Assembly: GCA_965220315.1 (NCBI GenBank)
Contig: CBDCPP010000001.1
Span: 1,302,001 to 1,366,000, forward strand
Reading direction: 5' to 3'
Length of the DNA: 64,000 nucleotides
DNA from: JAPOXK01 sp965220315
Lineage (GTDB): Bacteria > Chloroflexota > Dehalococcoidia > Bin125
This document shows, piece by piece, positions 8,145 to 17,581 of the stretch. The notes below the pieces were generated by a model. It was not told the DNA's origin and ran no database searches. It saw only the letters and a list, made by a program, of their open reading frames with translations. How positions within the stretch are numbered: position 1 is the stretch's first letter; each line of letters opens with the position of its first letter. The translations under genes were made by a program, and so were the position numbers.

Positions 8145-10697
8145 ATGATTCAGGAAACAGGTATCTGGCGAAGGGGATTTCAAACTTATGGAGACGCGAG
8201 CCCCGACACAAGACGACTCATGGCCTCCCTTGAGAGTTTCCGTAACAAGGTTGCCCAAGTAACGTCCAAAATCGCTGGCGATCTTCCTCAACTCACGATA
8301 CATGACATCACGCATCTGGACGCCCTCTGGGAGATAGCAGATGTAATCGTCGGCGACGATTTCCCTGTGAATCCCTTGGAAACCTTCGTATTCGGTGGGG
8401 CTGTCTTATTGCATGACGTTGGTCTTTGTTTCGCGGCATACGAAGGGGGAAAACAAGGCCTGCGTAGCACTATTCAATGGAAAGACGCTCACGCCAGACT
8501 TTCCAGCCTGAATAAAGATTCGCCCAGTCTTCGACAGGACGCGGACTTCGAGGCATTGAGATATCTGCATGCCTCTCAAGCGGCGAAACTAGCGTCCGAG
8601 CCATGGCAACTTCCATCAACCGATCCTATGTATTTGATCGATGATAAGGAGCTTCGTGACACCTATGGTGACCTAATTGGTCAAATCGCGTCGTCCCATC
8701 ACTGGGATATCGAAGTGGTCGTCCAACGCCTCTCTACGCTACGCCCGCCGCCATCCTTCCTACAAAAAGACTGGGCCATTGACCCCCTAAAACTAGCCTG
8801 TATGTTGCGAGTCACGGATGCTGGGCATATAGATGGTGCGCGAGCTCCTACATTTCTTCTGAACCTCCTTGAAATTAATTCAGTCTCGAGATCACACTGG
8901 ATCGCCCAAAACCGTCTAGGGCGGGTCATGATCAACCCCAAGGATCCTACTCAGTTAATCGTCGCCTCAACCAGGCCTTTTACCCAAGACAAGGCTGCAG
9001 CTTGGTGGGTTGCATTTGATGCGATAGCACTCTTTGACAAGGAACTCCGAGAATGTAATGAGGTATTAGAAAATACACAACATGGTCAACCCCTCCGGTT
9101 TCCACGACAGCGCGTCCTAGGTGCAGGGAATGTCAGAGAACTAACGAAACACGTTCAAACAACCGGGTGGGAGCCGACAGACACTAAAGTACATGTTTCC
9201 GACGTCGCAAGCTTAATCGAAAGATTAGGGGGAGCGGAATTATATGGCACTCAAGACAAGTTGGAGGTCGTAATCCGAGAACTCGTCCAAAACTCGGCGG
9301 ATGCGATCATGGCGAGGCGCGCGCTCGTCACCGAAGATTTCGAGGGAAGAATTCTTGTACGTTTAGTGGAGAACTCTAAACGAGGAAGCTTTACGTTACA
9401 AATTGACGATGACGGTATTGGGATGTCCTCGAGAACGCTCAGCGACGACTTGATGGATTTCGGCAAGAGTTTTTGGGAAAACCCACGTGCGTCGCAGGAG
9501 TTTCCTGGCATCCATGCGGCCGACTATACCCCGGTTGGCCATTTCGGAATTGGTTTCTTCTCCGTTTTCATGATTGCCGACAGTGCAAAGGTCTTCTCGC
9601 GCCGTTTCGATAAAGGCCTTGGCTCCCTCAGATGCCTCACATTCGCAAACGGTCTTTCACTTCGGCCAACACTAAGCGGAGAAAAGCCACCGGACATCGG
9701 CATGGGTACCTCGACGAGAGTCGACATTGAGCTCAAGAGAACGACTATCGCGGACCCGAACCACTTAGAGATTCACGGGAACCTCCAGGGCCACAAGAAT
9801 TTCTCTGTCACATTTCGCGATTACGTGACTGCAATAGTTTCAGGTATCAATGTTCGAGTCGATGTCGAATGGGACGACTCCATCACACGAGTACATGGAG
9901 GCTTTCCACCGAAAGAAGATGCTAGAAGAGAATGGCTTGAAGCGCTCTCTTATGTTAACACTGGGGTAAATGAAAATGCGCGAGGGTTGTTAGTCAAGAA
10001 TGTCCATCGCCTCAGAGAGATCCGTGGCGGTGAAAAGTGTCATGGCTTGGCGGCCATCAACATATCGCAATTGCCCGGGGCCGATTTCCTTTCCGCGAAA
10101 GCCGTAGGCGGCCTAGTTTCCCCGCACAATCGCTACAATGAGCCATTTCTTGGCCTCATCGACCACTTTCCCAAGAGCGCCAAACGTGAGGCTGGTGAGA
10201 GAGTTGGGCCCGAGGAGAGTATCAGGGCATGGTTAATAGAGCAGGAAGACATTCTGAATACGGAAGGTCTGGACCCAGTCAATTCTATTATCGCGAGCGC
10301 CTCGTTTTGTGCATTCAATTATGATCCCATAAGGATTCTTCGTGGCATTTTGGTCGCTACGGAAACAGGCTACGAGATATGGCAGGTGGACAGGATAGCA
10401 TGGTTTTTGGATCGAGGAAGAAGACTGGGGTTTCGGGTGTCTAGTCTCGGGTCCTTCTTGGACTCTTTTGGTCAACAAAGGACATTGCCAAATATTTCCA
10501 CCTATCACGTCTTAGGCCGGGGAGAATTCAACAACGTGGAACTCGAAGGTGGTGTTCCTAAGAATGGGAATTCAGTGATTGGTGTCATTCACAGAAGTTT
10601 AAAGGAAAAAGGTCGAAGTCCTACGTGGAGTACCACTCCGAATGCTTACGAGGATCCATTCGGCAAGTGCGATCTCCTCGAATTGGTCCTCTCGTGA
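8145..10697 (+). CDS. HD domain-Hsp90-type ATPase, probable defence or stress protein
   Basis: An 850-residue protein. Residues about 40-250 form an HD-type hydrolase-like domain with HDITH at 53-57, LLHD at 88-91 and a later SSHHWD; such domains usually bind metal and hydrolyse nucleotides or phosphodiesters. Residues about 365-560 are an Hsp90-type GHKL ATPase with N box ELVQNSADA, G1 IDDDGIGMS and the glycine lid GHFGIGFFSVF. The last 250 or so residues are unassigned. There is no signal peptide or membrane segment. Base composition is clearly lower in G+C than the flanks, and no neighbour appears co-transcribed. HD plus Hsp90-type ATPase proteins are known only as poorly characterised proteins. 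A defence role is inferred from the island context. Confidence 0.75.
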   Translation: MIQETGIWRRGFQTYGDASPDTRRLMASLESFRNKVAQVTSKIAGDLPQLTIHDITHLDALWEIADVIVGDDFPVNPLETFVFGGAVLLHDVGLCFAAYEGGKQGLRSTIQWKDAHARLSSLNKDSPSLRQDADFEALRYLHASQAAKLASEPWQLPSTDPMYLIDDKELRDTYGDLIGQIASSHHWDIEVVVQRLSTLRPPPSFLQKDWAIDPLKLACMLRVTDAGHIDGARAPTFLLNLLEINSVSRSHWIAQNRLGRVMINPKDPTQLIVASTRPFTQDKAAAWWVAFDAIALFDKELRECNEVLENTQHGQPLRFPRQRVLGAGNVRELTKHVQTTGWEPTDTKVHVSDVASLIERLGGAELYGTQDKLEVVIRELVQNSADAIMARRALVTEDFEGRILVRLVENSKRGSFTLQIDDDGIGMSSRTLSDDLMDFGKSFWENPRASQEFPGIHAADYTPVGHFGIGFFSVFMIADSAKVFSRRFDKGLGSLRCLTFANGLSLRPTLSGEKPPDIGMGTSTRVDIELKRTTIADPNHLEIHGNLQGHKNFSVTFRDYVTAIVSGINVRVDVEWDDSITRVHGGFPPKEDARREWLEALSYVNTGVNENARGLLVKNVHRLREIRGGEKCHGLAAINISQLPGADFLSAKAVGGLVSPHNRYNEPFLGLIDHFPKSAKREAGERVGPEESIRAWLIEQEDILNTEGLDPVNSIIASASFCAFNYDPIRILRGILVATETGYEIWQVDRIAWFLDRGRRLGFRVSSLGSFLDSFGQQRTLPNISTYHVLGRGEFNNVELEGGVPKNGNSVIGVIHRSLKEKGRSPTWSTTPNAYEDPFGKCDLLELVLS

Positions 10698-11010
10698 CCT
10701 GGCGGTAATTCATGTTCCTCATGTGGGGAATGCTGCGTGGGAAGGCTAGGGAGGGGTCACGGGGATGGCTCAGCGTAACTTGACGCGCCTATGCCTGGCA
10801 GTGCCCGATAGGCTGCGCGGGCCCTCTCCACGAAGATGAAGTGCTCGATAACGGCTGCCACGGCAGCTCGCGGAGACCCCGCGCGTGCGCATCCACGCGC
10901 TTTACTGTCCCCTGAGTGGACCGCGCGCAAAGACCTCTACCGCTCTAGGGATGACCGCACCTAGGATCAGATACCAACAATCTTCTAGTCACTGGACCAG
11001 AGGAACGCCT
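10698..11010. other. Intergenic region without a supported gene
   Basis: No intact gene. The minus strand at about 10770-10875 has a short protein-like frame (AAVIEHFIFVERARAAYRALPG) ending at TGA, but no start or family could be assigned. The last 15 bases carry the ribosome-binding site GAGGAA of the following gene. Confidence 0.35.
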
Positions 11011-11985
11011 ATGGTCACACGTTTGGTCATCGCTGCCGTCGCTAGCCTCATCATCCTGGGAGCGCTTTAGCCGCCCATAGCAGCCCACGACCCCGCTGCT
11101 CCCCACACCCTCCGGATCGAAGAAGGCGGCCAGTTCGTTCACTGGCACGGCCCGACGACGCCCGTGTCGACGGTCTTCCGCGATGCGACGATCGTTTGGC
11201 GGTAGGACGGGCGCGCCTGGTCGCGGGCCTACATCCCTCGGAGGAACCGTGGGGCCTTCGACCTCGAGGAGAACGACTTTCTCTGGGTCGAGTCCGCCAG
11301 GGCGTACACGATCACGCTGGAGCCCCGGCCGGATTCCGCGCCTGCCGCCGCCCATTGCACGAACGACGACTACGCCCGCGACGAGTGGGGCGGCTACCCG
11401 CCCGCCCCCACGAACGCCACGCCGACATGGACCAAGCCGCACGATCTCGTCGCCTCCCGTGCCATCGCGCACGATCACCACATCGCGCTCCGGGACGCGC
11501 ATATATCGGGGGGATGCCACTGGACCGCGGCGATGAAGGATCGCTTCTCGAGTGATCCGGCGAACCTCAACCCGACGACGCAATCGCTCAACGCCAGCAA
11601 GGGCAGCCGCACGCCCGATCAACTGACCGGCATCGCCGCTCGGATCATCGATACGGCGGCCGAGCAGTGCGCCTACGCGCGCCAGCATCGCGACGTGAAG
11701 GAGGCCTGGGACCTCGCCATGACGGCAGCCGAGCGGGTCACGGTGACGGCCTGGCTCATGCGCTGCGGGACGACCGACGGAGAAGCAGAATCCGAGCGGG
11801 AGTCGGCCTTCGCGCCGGAAGCGGAATCCGTCGCCCGCTGTGATCCCTCCTATCCCGATGTCTGTATTCCGTCGCCTCCTCCGGACCTCGACTGCGAGGA
11901 TATCGTGCACCGGCGCTTCCGCGTGATCGGCGGCGACCTGCACGGTTTCGACCGGGACGGGGACGGCATCGGCTGCGAGAGCTAG
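11011..11985 (+). pseudogene. Secreted HNH (DUF1524-like) nuclease with Excalibur domain, two in-frame TAG codons
   Basis: A single frame of 325 codons follows a good ribosome-binding site (GAGGAA before ATG 11011). It opens with a signal-peptide-like hydrophobic stretch (TRLVIAAVASLIILGAL). The middle has HDHHIALRDAH...W and NLNPTTQSLNASKG, which match the DHxxAL / N..K pattern of secreted HNH nucleases. The end is an Excalibur calcium-binding motif, DCED...FDRDGDGIGCE. TAG codons sit at 11068-11070, right after the signal peptide, and at 11203-11205. Both would be Gln (CAG) or Trp (TGG) after a single transition. Protein-like coding continues across both, so this is a recently inactivated gene or, less likely, a readthrough gene. 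Translation restarting downstream would lack the signal peptide. Confidence 0.65.
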
Positions 11986-12381
11986 GGGGAATAGGCCGTT
12001 AGGTGGATGACCCTGGCCCAGCGCACCCGCTTTGCCAGCGCTTTGAAACGGTCAGACAGACCCCTGACCGACGATTCCTTGAGATGGCCACGTATCACGT
12101 TGAGTACTTCACCTATAAGTGTGGCATTCGGGTCAGTCGCCGGGTCGTAACTCCAGGGTTGGGTATAGACAACGATTTTGTGTTTATCTGCTGCGAGAGA
12201 GGCTTGGATAAGTTGAAGTACCGTCGTTTTGCCGGACCCCACGGCCCGGAAACACCAACACACACCGGATCGAGGTGCTTGCGATTCAGAGCTTCAAGTA
12301 CTGGAACTGCAACGTCTTCGAAACCCAGAAGACAAGATCACTCGGGTTGTCGTCCCAAAGAAGGAACTGGGTGTCGGTCAA
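11982..12381 (-). pseudogene. KAP-family P-loop NTPase, 5' remnant with two frameshifts
   Basis: Joining three frames gives MTDTQFLLWDDNPSDL, then LLGFEDVAVPVLEALNRK.. VGVSGPWG, then SGKTTVLQLIQASL...VVYTQPWSYDP. This is the N-terminus of a KAP NTPase: the D-LLGFE lead-in, Walker A GPWGSGKT, and the characteristic PW motif. The proposed start is TTG 12381-12379 with AGAGGGAAG just upstream. One frameshift lies near 12335 and the second is inside Walker A near 12235, where a base is missing. Homology ends about 12005, after roughly 125 of the several hundred residues normal for the family. KAP NTPases are common in antiphage gene clusters. This copy cannot be functional. Confidence 0.7.
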
Positions 12382-12820
12382 TGCGCGCTTCCCTCTTTGG
12401 CACCACCGACCGCGCAGGCGCTGCCGGACGCCCGGGTGTTCAGGTCGATCCAGCACATGCCGTGTTCGAGTAAGTTGCGCCGTCTAGAAACCAGCCTCCC
12501 TTCAGCACCAGCAGGGATTCCTGGGCTGAGGGCCTTCGCGGCAATGATGCTGGACAGGTCGACATCCACCCTTCAAATTCCCATTCTAGTCGGTGATCTC
12601 TAGGCTGGCCCAGAGGCTCAACAGCGACTGGTGCGCACGGTCGCTCTCCCACGAAACGGCGCGCTGAGGCATCAGCAAGATACCGGTCGCCGCGCGGACC
12701 ATCCTTCACGAACCACTCGACCTGCAATTCCGTTGGTGTAAGAAGAGAGAACCTTGCCTGGTCTCCCTCTCCGGAACTGTCACTCCCCCTCGCCGCGGCT
12801 TTCCGGCCGCAGCCCTCTGG
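12382..12820. other. Gap between the KAP remnant and the SOS promoter
   Basis: No gene is supported. A minus-strand frame at 12440-12859 contains a protein-like stretch (VEWFVKDGPRGDRYLADASARRF) but has no recognisable family, no plausible start and overlaps the imuB promoter. It may be further scar sequence. Confidence 0.35.
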
Positions 12821-12850
12821 TTGACGAACGGAACATATGTTCTCTATGGT
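12821..12850 (+). promoter_or_regulatory. SOS promoter with LexA box upstream of imuB-dnaE2
   Basis: A -35-like TTGACG (12821-12826) and a -10-like TATGGT (12845-12850) are 18 bases apart, and between them lies the perfect 12-base palindrome GAACATATGTTC (12831-12842). This matches the Gram-positive-type LexA operator pattern GAAC-N4-GTTC, placed so that bound LexA would block RNA polymerase. The gene downstream starts 38 bases later. Confidence 0.8.
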
Positions 12851-12887
12851 CCACGGCACCGTCTGCCACCACCAAGAAGGGAATCTC

Positions 12888-14330
12888 GTGCGGATCGCCT
12901 GCCTCTACCTCCCCCACTTCCCCGCCACGGTTGCGCTGCGGCGGCAGCCCCACCTGCGGGCACGCCCGGTGGTGATCGCCGACCACGCGAAGGGAACGCC
13001 TGGGGTCGTGGACGCCACCCCGGCGGCGGCCGGGGTGATCCCGGGCATGACGTTGACGGAAGCCCTGGCGCGGTGCCCAGACGCGACCATGCTGGCAGCG
13101 GACGTGCCCGCCTGCCGGCGCCTCTTCGAGCAGGTGTGCCGCGCCCTGCAGGGCGTCGGCGACCGAGTGGAGGCGGGCGAGCCGGGCACGGCCTACGTGA
13201 GCCTCGACGGCCTTGCCGCTCTGCACGGCGGCGAGTCCGCGCTCCTGCGCGTCCTGCGGGATGCGGTTCCCCCGGATCTTGAGCCGCGCATCGGGGTAGC
13301 GTCCGGCAAGTTCCCGGCCTGGGTCGCCGCCCGCGGCACCGAGGAGGGGGAGCCCGTCACGGTCCCGACCGACGTGGCCGCCTTCCTCGCGCCTCGCTCC
13401 GTTGATTTACTGCCGCTCTCTCGTGAATGTCGCGACGGCCTGCGCCGCTCCGGATTGCACACCCTGGGGGCCGTGGCCGCCCTGCGGCCGGCGCCGCTTC
13501 TCGATCGGTTCGGGCACGAGGGCCGGCGCGCCTGGGAGCTCTGCCGGGGGATCGATCGCCGTCCCTTCGTTCCCCTGGCAATCCCCGAGACGGTAGTCGA
13601 GCGCCTCACCCTTCCCTTCGCCACCACCACGCTGGCGGGCCTGGAGGCCGGGGTGGCAATCTGTCTGCAGCGTGCCTTCGCCCGAGAGGCGCTGCGGGGC
13701 CGCTCCGCCCGCCGGGTCTCCCTGAGCGCCCTCGGGCAGGGGGCGCCGCCCTGGGAGAAGACGGTCCACTTCCGGGAGGGCGTGGGGCACTGGGAGGCAG
13801 CGGCCTCCATCTTGCGGCGGCAGCTGGCGGATGACCACCCCGCCGCGCCGATCGCAGAGCTCGTGCTGGAGCTCGCCGATTGCAGCGCTGAGGCGGGCGA
13901 GCAACTGTCCCTCTTTCCCGCTGTGCGGGCGGAGCGAGCGCGTCGCTTGGTGGAGGCGGAGCGGCAGCTCCAGGCCCGATTCGGCGGTCCAACTCTCTAC
14001 CAGCTGGTCCCCGTCGCCCCCTGGCACCCGGCCCCGGAGCAGCGCATCCTGCAGGTGCCGCTCGACCCGGCCGGAGGGGACGCCGTCCGGCCGCTGGCCC
14101 TGCCCAGCCCCGTGGCGATCCGAGAGGACCCGGACGGGCAACCCCTGGCCGTCCACTGCGAACAGGGGTGGCAGCCGGTCGCCCGCATTGAGGAGCGCTG
14201 GCAGGTCGACTGCTGGTGGCTGCCGGCGCCCCTGCAGCGGCACTACTACCGCGTCAGCCACCCGGACGGCCGCCAGGTTACCCTCTTCCGGGACCAGCAG
14301 GCGGATCGCTGGTACCGGCAGGCGGGCTAG
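12888..14330 (+). CDS. imuB: ImuB-type, Y-family polymerase-related mutasome subunit
   Basis: Y-family-like protein of 480 residues. The N-terminal palm begins RIACLYLPHFPATVAL, where active Y-family polymerases carry a catalytic Asp but this protein has Leu. The second acidic site reads YVSLDGL instead of the usual SIDE. Loss of these residues is typical of ImuB, which acts as a scaffold joining DnaE2 to the sliding clamp rather than as a polymerase. The tail RHYYRVSHPDGRQVTLFRD..WY is also ImuB-like. GTG 12888 was chosen because AGAAGGGA precedes it; an ATG at 12837 lies inside the promoter. It is followed after five bases by dnaE2 and is under a LexA box. No imuA is present nearby. Confidence 0.8.
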   Translation: MRIACLYLPHFPATVALRRQPHLRARPVVIADHAKGTPGVVDATPAAAGVIPGMTLTEALARCPDATMLAADVPACRRLFEQVCRALQGVGDRVEAGEPGTAYVSLDGLAALHGGESALLRVLRDAVPPDLEPRIGVASGKFPAWVAARGTEEGEPVTVPTDVAAFLAPRSVDLLPLSRECRDGLRRSGLHTLGAVAALRPAPLLDRFGHEGRRAWELCRGIDRRPFVPLAIPETVVERLTLPFATTTLAGLEAGVAICLQRAFAREALRGRSARRVSLSALGQGAPPWEKTVHFREGVGHWEAAASILRRQLADDHPAAPIAELVLELADCSAEAGEQLSLFPAVRAERARRLVEAERQLQARFGGPTLYQLVPVAPWHPAPEQRILQVPLDPAGGDAVRPLALPSPVAIREDPDGQPLAVHCEQGWQPVARIEERWQVDCWWLPAPLQRHYYRVSHPDGRQVTLFRDQQADRWYRQAG

Positions 14331-14335
14331 GCCCC

Positions 14336-17300
14336 GTGGCCGTGGACTACGTGGAGCTGCACGCCCGCAGCTTCTTCGCCTTCGGGGAAGGGGCCTCCCA
14401 TCCCCATGAGCTGCTGGCCCAGGCGCAGGCCTACGGCTCCCCGGCCCTGGCCCTGACCGATCCCAACTGCTGCGGAGCGCTGGAGTTCGCGCGCCTGGCC
14501 AACGGCTGCGGCATCCAGCCGATCACCGGCGGCGAGCTGACCCTGGCGGACGGCTCCCGCCTGGTCCTGCTGGCCAAGACACGAGCAGGCTACGGCAACC
14601 TGACGCGGCTCTTCACCCTCGCCAACGCCGCCGACCGGCGGGACCCGCGGCTCGACCCCGCCTGCCTGCCCGCCCACGCCGCCGGGCTGATCCTTCTGAC
14701 CGGAGGGCGCGACGGCCCTCTGGCGCGGCTAGCGGAGGCGGAACGGTATCAGGAAGCCACGGCGCTGCTGGCTCGCTACCGGGAGTGGTTCGACCCCGCA
14801 TCCGTCTACGTGGAGTTGCAGCGGACCTTCCGGCAGGGCGATGGCGCCCGCAACCGCGAACTGGCGGACTTGGCACGAGCAGCGGAGATCCCGTTGGTGG
14901 CGACCAACGACGTCCGCTACCACGTGCCCGCGCGGGCCCGGCTGCAGCAGGCGCTGACAGCCGCCCGGCGCAACACCACCCTTGACCAGGCCCTGCCCTT
15001 CCTCCACCCCAACGCCCACTGCTGCCTGAAGCCACCGGCGGCGATGGCGCGGCTCTTCCCGGAGTACCCGGAAGCCGTCGCCAACACGGTGCGCATCGCC
15101 GCCCAGTGCCGCTTCAACCTCCACACGGACCTGGGCTATACCCTGCCCCAGCCCCAAGTCCCGGCAAACCACACACCGAAGAGCTACCTGCGGCGTCTCT
15201 GCGAGGAGGCCGCCTTGCGACGCTACGACGGGATCACCGAGGAGGTGCGTGAACGCCTCGATGAGGAGTTCCGGCTGATCGAACGGCACGGCCTGGCCGG
15301 CTTCCTCCTGCTCTACCGGGAGATCGTGCGGCTGGCCCGCGGGATCATGACGGAGCGCGGGCTCATCGAACCGGATACTCCCCTGGAGGAGCGGCCGCCG
15401 GGACGGGGGCGGGGCTCCTCCGTAGCCCTGCTGGTGGGCTACCTGATCGGGATCAGCCACATCGACCCCCTGCGCTGGCGCCTGCCCCTGGAGCGGTTCC
15501 TGCCCGAGGATCTGACCACCCTCCCCGATATCGATCTGGACTTCCCCCGCGCCCTCCGCGACGCCCTGATCGCGCGGGTGCACCAACACTTCGGCCCGGA
15601 CGCTGCGGTGCTGGCCGGGGCCGTCGCCACCTACTCCCTCAAGGGCGCCGTCCAGGACTTGGGCAAAGCGCTCGGTCTGCCGCGGGCGGAGCTGCGGGGG
15701 CTGGCCCGGCAGATCGAGGGCCGGGGCAATGAAGATCTGCGCGCGCAGATGCGGGAGCTGCCCGCCTTCCGTGATCGGATCGCTGCCCCCGGCTGGCGCG
15801 AGCTGATCGAGCTGGCGCCCCAGCTGGTGGGCGCGCCCCGCAGCCTGGGGCAACACGTCGGCGGCATGGTGCTGAGCGATCGTCCCCTCTCGGGGATGGT
15901 CCCCATCCGTGAAGGGGCCATCGCGGGCCGCTACATCATGGACTGGAACAAGGACAGCGTGGCCGACGCCGGCTTCGCCAAGATCGACCTCCTGGCCCTG
16001 CCCGTGCTCGATCAGATCGCCGAGGCGCTGGACCTTATTGAAGAGCAGGAGGGGACGCGGCCTGACCTCAGCCGCATCGATCCCGCCGATCCGCAGGTCT
16101 ACGACCTGATCAATGCCGGGCGGGCCAAGGGGGTCTTCCTCCTGCAGTCGCCCGCCCAGCTTCAGATCGCCCGGCGGCTGCGCGCCCGCAGCCTCCAGGA
16201 CCTGGCCTACCAGGTGGCCCTGATCCGGCCCGGGGTGGGCGTGCAGGGCAGCGCCGTGGCCCGGTTCATCGCCCGCCACCGGGACGACGTTGCTTGGAGC
16301 TACGACCATCCGCTGGAGGCGCGTGCGCTCGAACGCACCTACGGCATCCTCGTCTGGCAGGAGCAGGTGGTGCAGTTGATCATGGACGTGGCCGGCATGC
16401 CCGCCGCCGCCGCGGACGAGCTGCGGCGGGCCTTCGCCCGGCCCCAGAGCGACCAATGGGTGGCGTTGCAGCGGCAGCGGTTCCTGGAGGGAGCCTGCAG
16501 CCGGGACGTGCCCGCGGATGTCGCGCAGACGATCTTCGCCAAGATCAACGGGCACTACCTGTTCCCGGAGTCCCACTCCCACGCCTTCGCCATCACCGCC
16601 TACCAGGCGGCTTGGCTCAAGCACTACTACCCGCTGGCCTTCTTCGTGGCGCTGGTGAACCAGCAGCCGATGGGCTTCTATCCGCTGGAGACCCTCAAGG
16701 AGGACGCCCGCCGCTGGGGAGTACCGTCCGGGAACCCCTGCGTGAACCGCAGTCAGGCGAAGGCGATCCCAGAGGACGGCGGCCTGCGGCTGGGGCTGCA
16801 GGCCGTCAAGGATGTCGGCCGGGCAGGGGCGGACCGGATCGTGCAGGAGCGGGAGCAGCACGGGCCCTACCGTGGCGCCGGCGACTTGGTGCGCCGCGCG
16901 GGCATATCGCCCCAAGCGGCGCGATCGCTCGTCGAAGCGGGGGCCTTCGATGCGATCACGCCCAACCGCCGGCGGGCGCTCTGGGCGGCCGAGAGCGCCA
17001 TCCCGCCGGCCCGCACCGGGCAGCGCGCCTTGGCGGTGGCGACGGCCGTCCCCACGCTGGCGGACTTCAGTGCCTACGAAAAGATGGTGGGGGAGTACCG
17101 GGCGTTGGGGATCTACCCCCGCGGCCACCTGATGGCCTTCGTGCGGCCCGCGCTGCCCCCGGACGTCCTGCCCGCCGCCGCCGTGGAGCAGGCTCCCGAC
17201 GGCCAGGCGCTGCGGGTGGCGGGTTGGCCCATCGCCCGTCAGCATCCCCGCGGCGAGGCCGGGACGGTCTTCGTGACGATCGAGGACGAGAGCGGAGAGG

Positions 17301-17476
17301 TGCAGTGCGTGCTGGGGCCGCGGGTCTTCGCTCGTTACCGTCGGGCCCTGCGCGGGCCGGTGCTGCTGGTGACGGGGACGGTAACACGCTGGGACGGCAC
17401 CACCACTCTCGCCGTGGCCCGGGTGGAGCCCGTTCCGACGAGCGTGTCCATGCCGGCAGCCCATGATTGGCACTGA
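14336..17476 (+). CDS. dnaE2: Error-prone DNA polymerase III alpha subunit DnaE2 (ImuC)
   Basis: A C-family DNA polymerase of 1046 residues, normal for DnaE2. The N-terminal PHP domain opens with YVELHARSFFAFGEGASHPHEL. The polymerase core carries the catalytic aspartates in LPDIDLDFP and the downstream GQHVGGMVLSDRPL, FLLQSPAQ and FPESHSHAFA blocks typical of DnaE2. A helix-hairpin-helix region and a C-terminal OB-fold (VFVTIEDESGEVQCVLGP) follow. It performs mutagenic lesion bypass during the SOS response together with ImuB. Start GTG 14336 lies just after the imuB stop; GTG 14342 is an alternative. It is co-transcribed from the LexA-controlled promoter. G+C is higher here than in any neighbouring gene, so the cassette was probably acquired or retained as a unit. 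Confidence 0.92.
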   Translation: MAVDYVELHARSFFAFGEGASHPHELLAQAQAYGSPALALTDPNCCGALEFARLANGCGIQPITGGELTLADGSRLVLLAKTRAGYGNLTRLFTLANAADRRDPRLDPACLPAHAAGLILLTGGRDGPLARLAEAERYQEATALLARYREWFDPASVYVELQRTFRQGDGARNRELADLARAAEIPLVATNDVRYHVPARARLQQALTAARRNTTLDQALPFLHPNAHCCLKPPAAMARLFPEYPEAVANTVRIAAQCRFNLHTDLGYTLPQPQVPANHTPKSYLRRLCEEAALRRYDGITEEVRERLDEEFRLIERHGLAGFLLLYREIVRLARGIMTERGLIEPDTPLEERPPGRGRGSSVALLVGYLIGISHIDPLRWRLPLERFLPEDLTTLPDIDLDFPRALRDALIARVHQHFGPDAAVLAGAVATYSLKGAVQDLGKALGLPRAELRGLARQIEGRGNEDLRAQMRELPAFRDRIAAPGWRELIELAPQLVGAPRSLGQHVGGMVLSDRPLSGMVPIREGAIAGRYIMDWNKDSVADAGFAKIDLLALPVLDQIAEALDLIEEQEGTRPDLSRIDPADPQVYDLINAGRAKGVFLLQSPAQLQIARRLRARSLQDLAYQVALIRPGVGVQGSAVARFIARHRDDVAWSYDHPLEARALERTYGILVWQEQVVQLIMDVAGMPAAAADELRRAFARPQSDQWVALQRQRFLEGACSRDVPADVAQTIFAKINGHYLFPESHSHAFAITAYQAAWLKHYYPLAFFVALVNQQPMGFYPLETLKEDARRWGVPSGNPCVNRSQAKAIPEDGGLRLGLQAVKDVGRAGADRIVQEREQHGPYRGAGDLVRRAGISPQAARSLVEAGAFDAITPNRRRALWAAESAIPPARTGQRALAVATAVPTLADFSAYEKMVGEYRALGIYPRGHLMAFVRPALPPDVLPAAAVEQAPDGQALRVAGWPIARQHPRGEAGTVFVTIEDESGEVQCVLGPRVFARYRRALRGPVLLVTGTVTRWDGTTTLAVARVEPVPTSVSMPAAHDWH

Positions 17477-17581
17477 GGGGGGTGGGTGAGGGCAAGCACT
17501 GCCGACGGTAGAAGCGCTTCGTCTCCTAACTCTCGCACCCGCTGCCACCCCTGTCGGAAGCCACGAGCGACCAGCCGTACG

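Noticed and set aside
12440..12859. Minus-strand frame opposite the imuB promoter
   Set aside because: It begins inside the LexA operator region and has no recognisable family.
14729..17548. Minus-strand frame of 939 codons opposite dnaE2
   Set aside because: A shadow of the very GC-rich dnaE2; it has no domains and no start signal.
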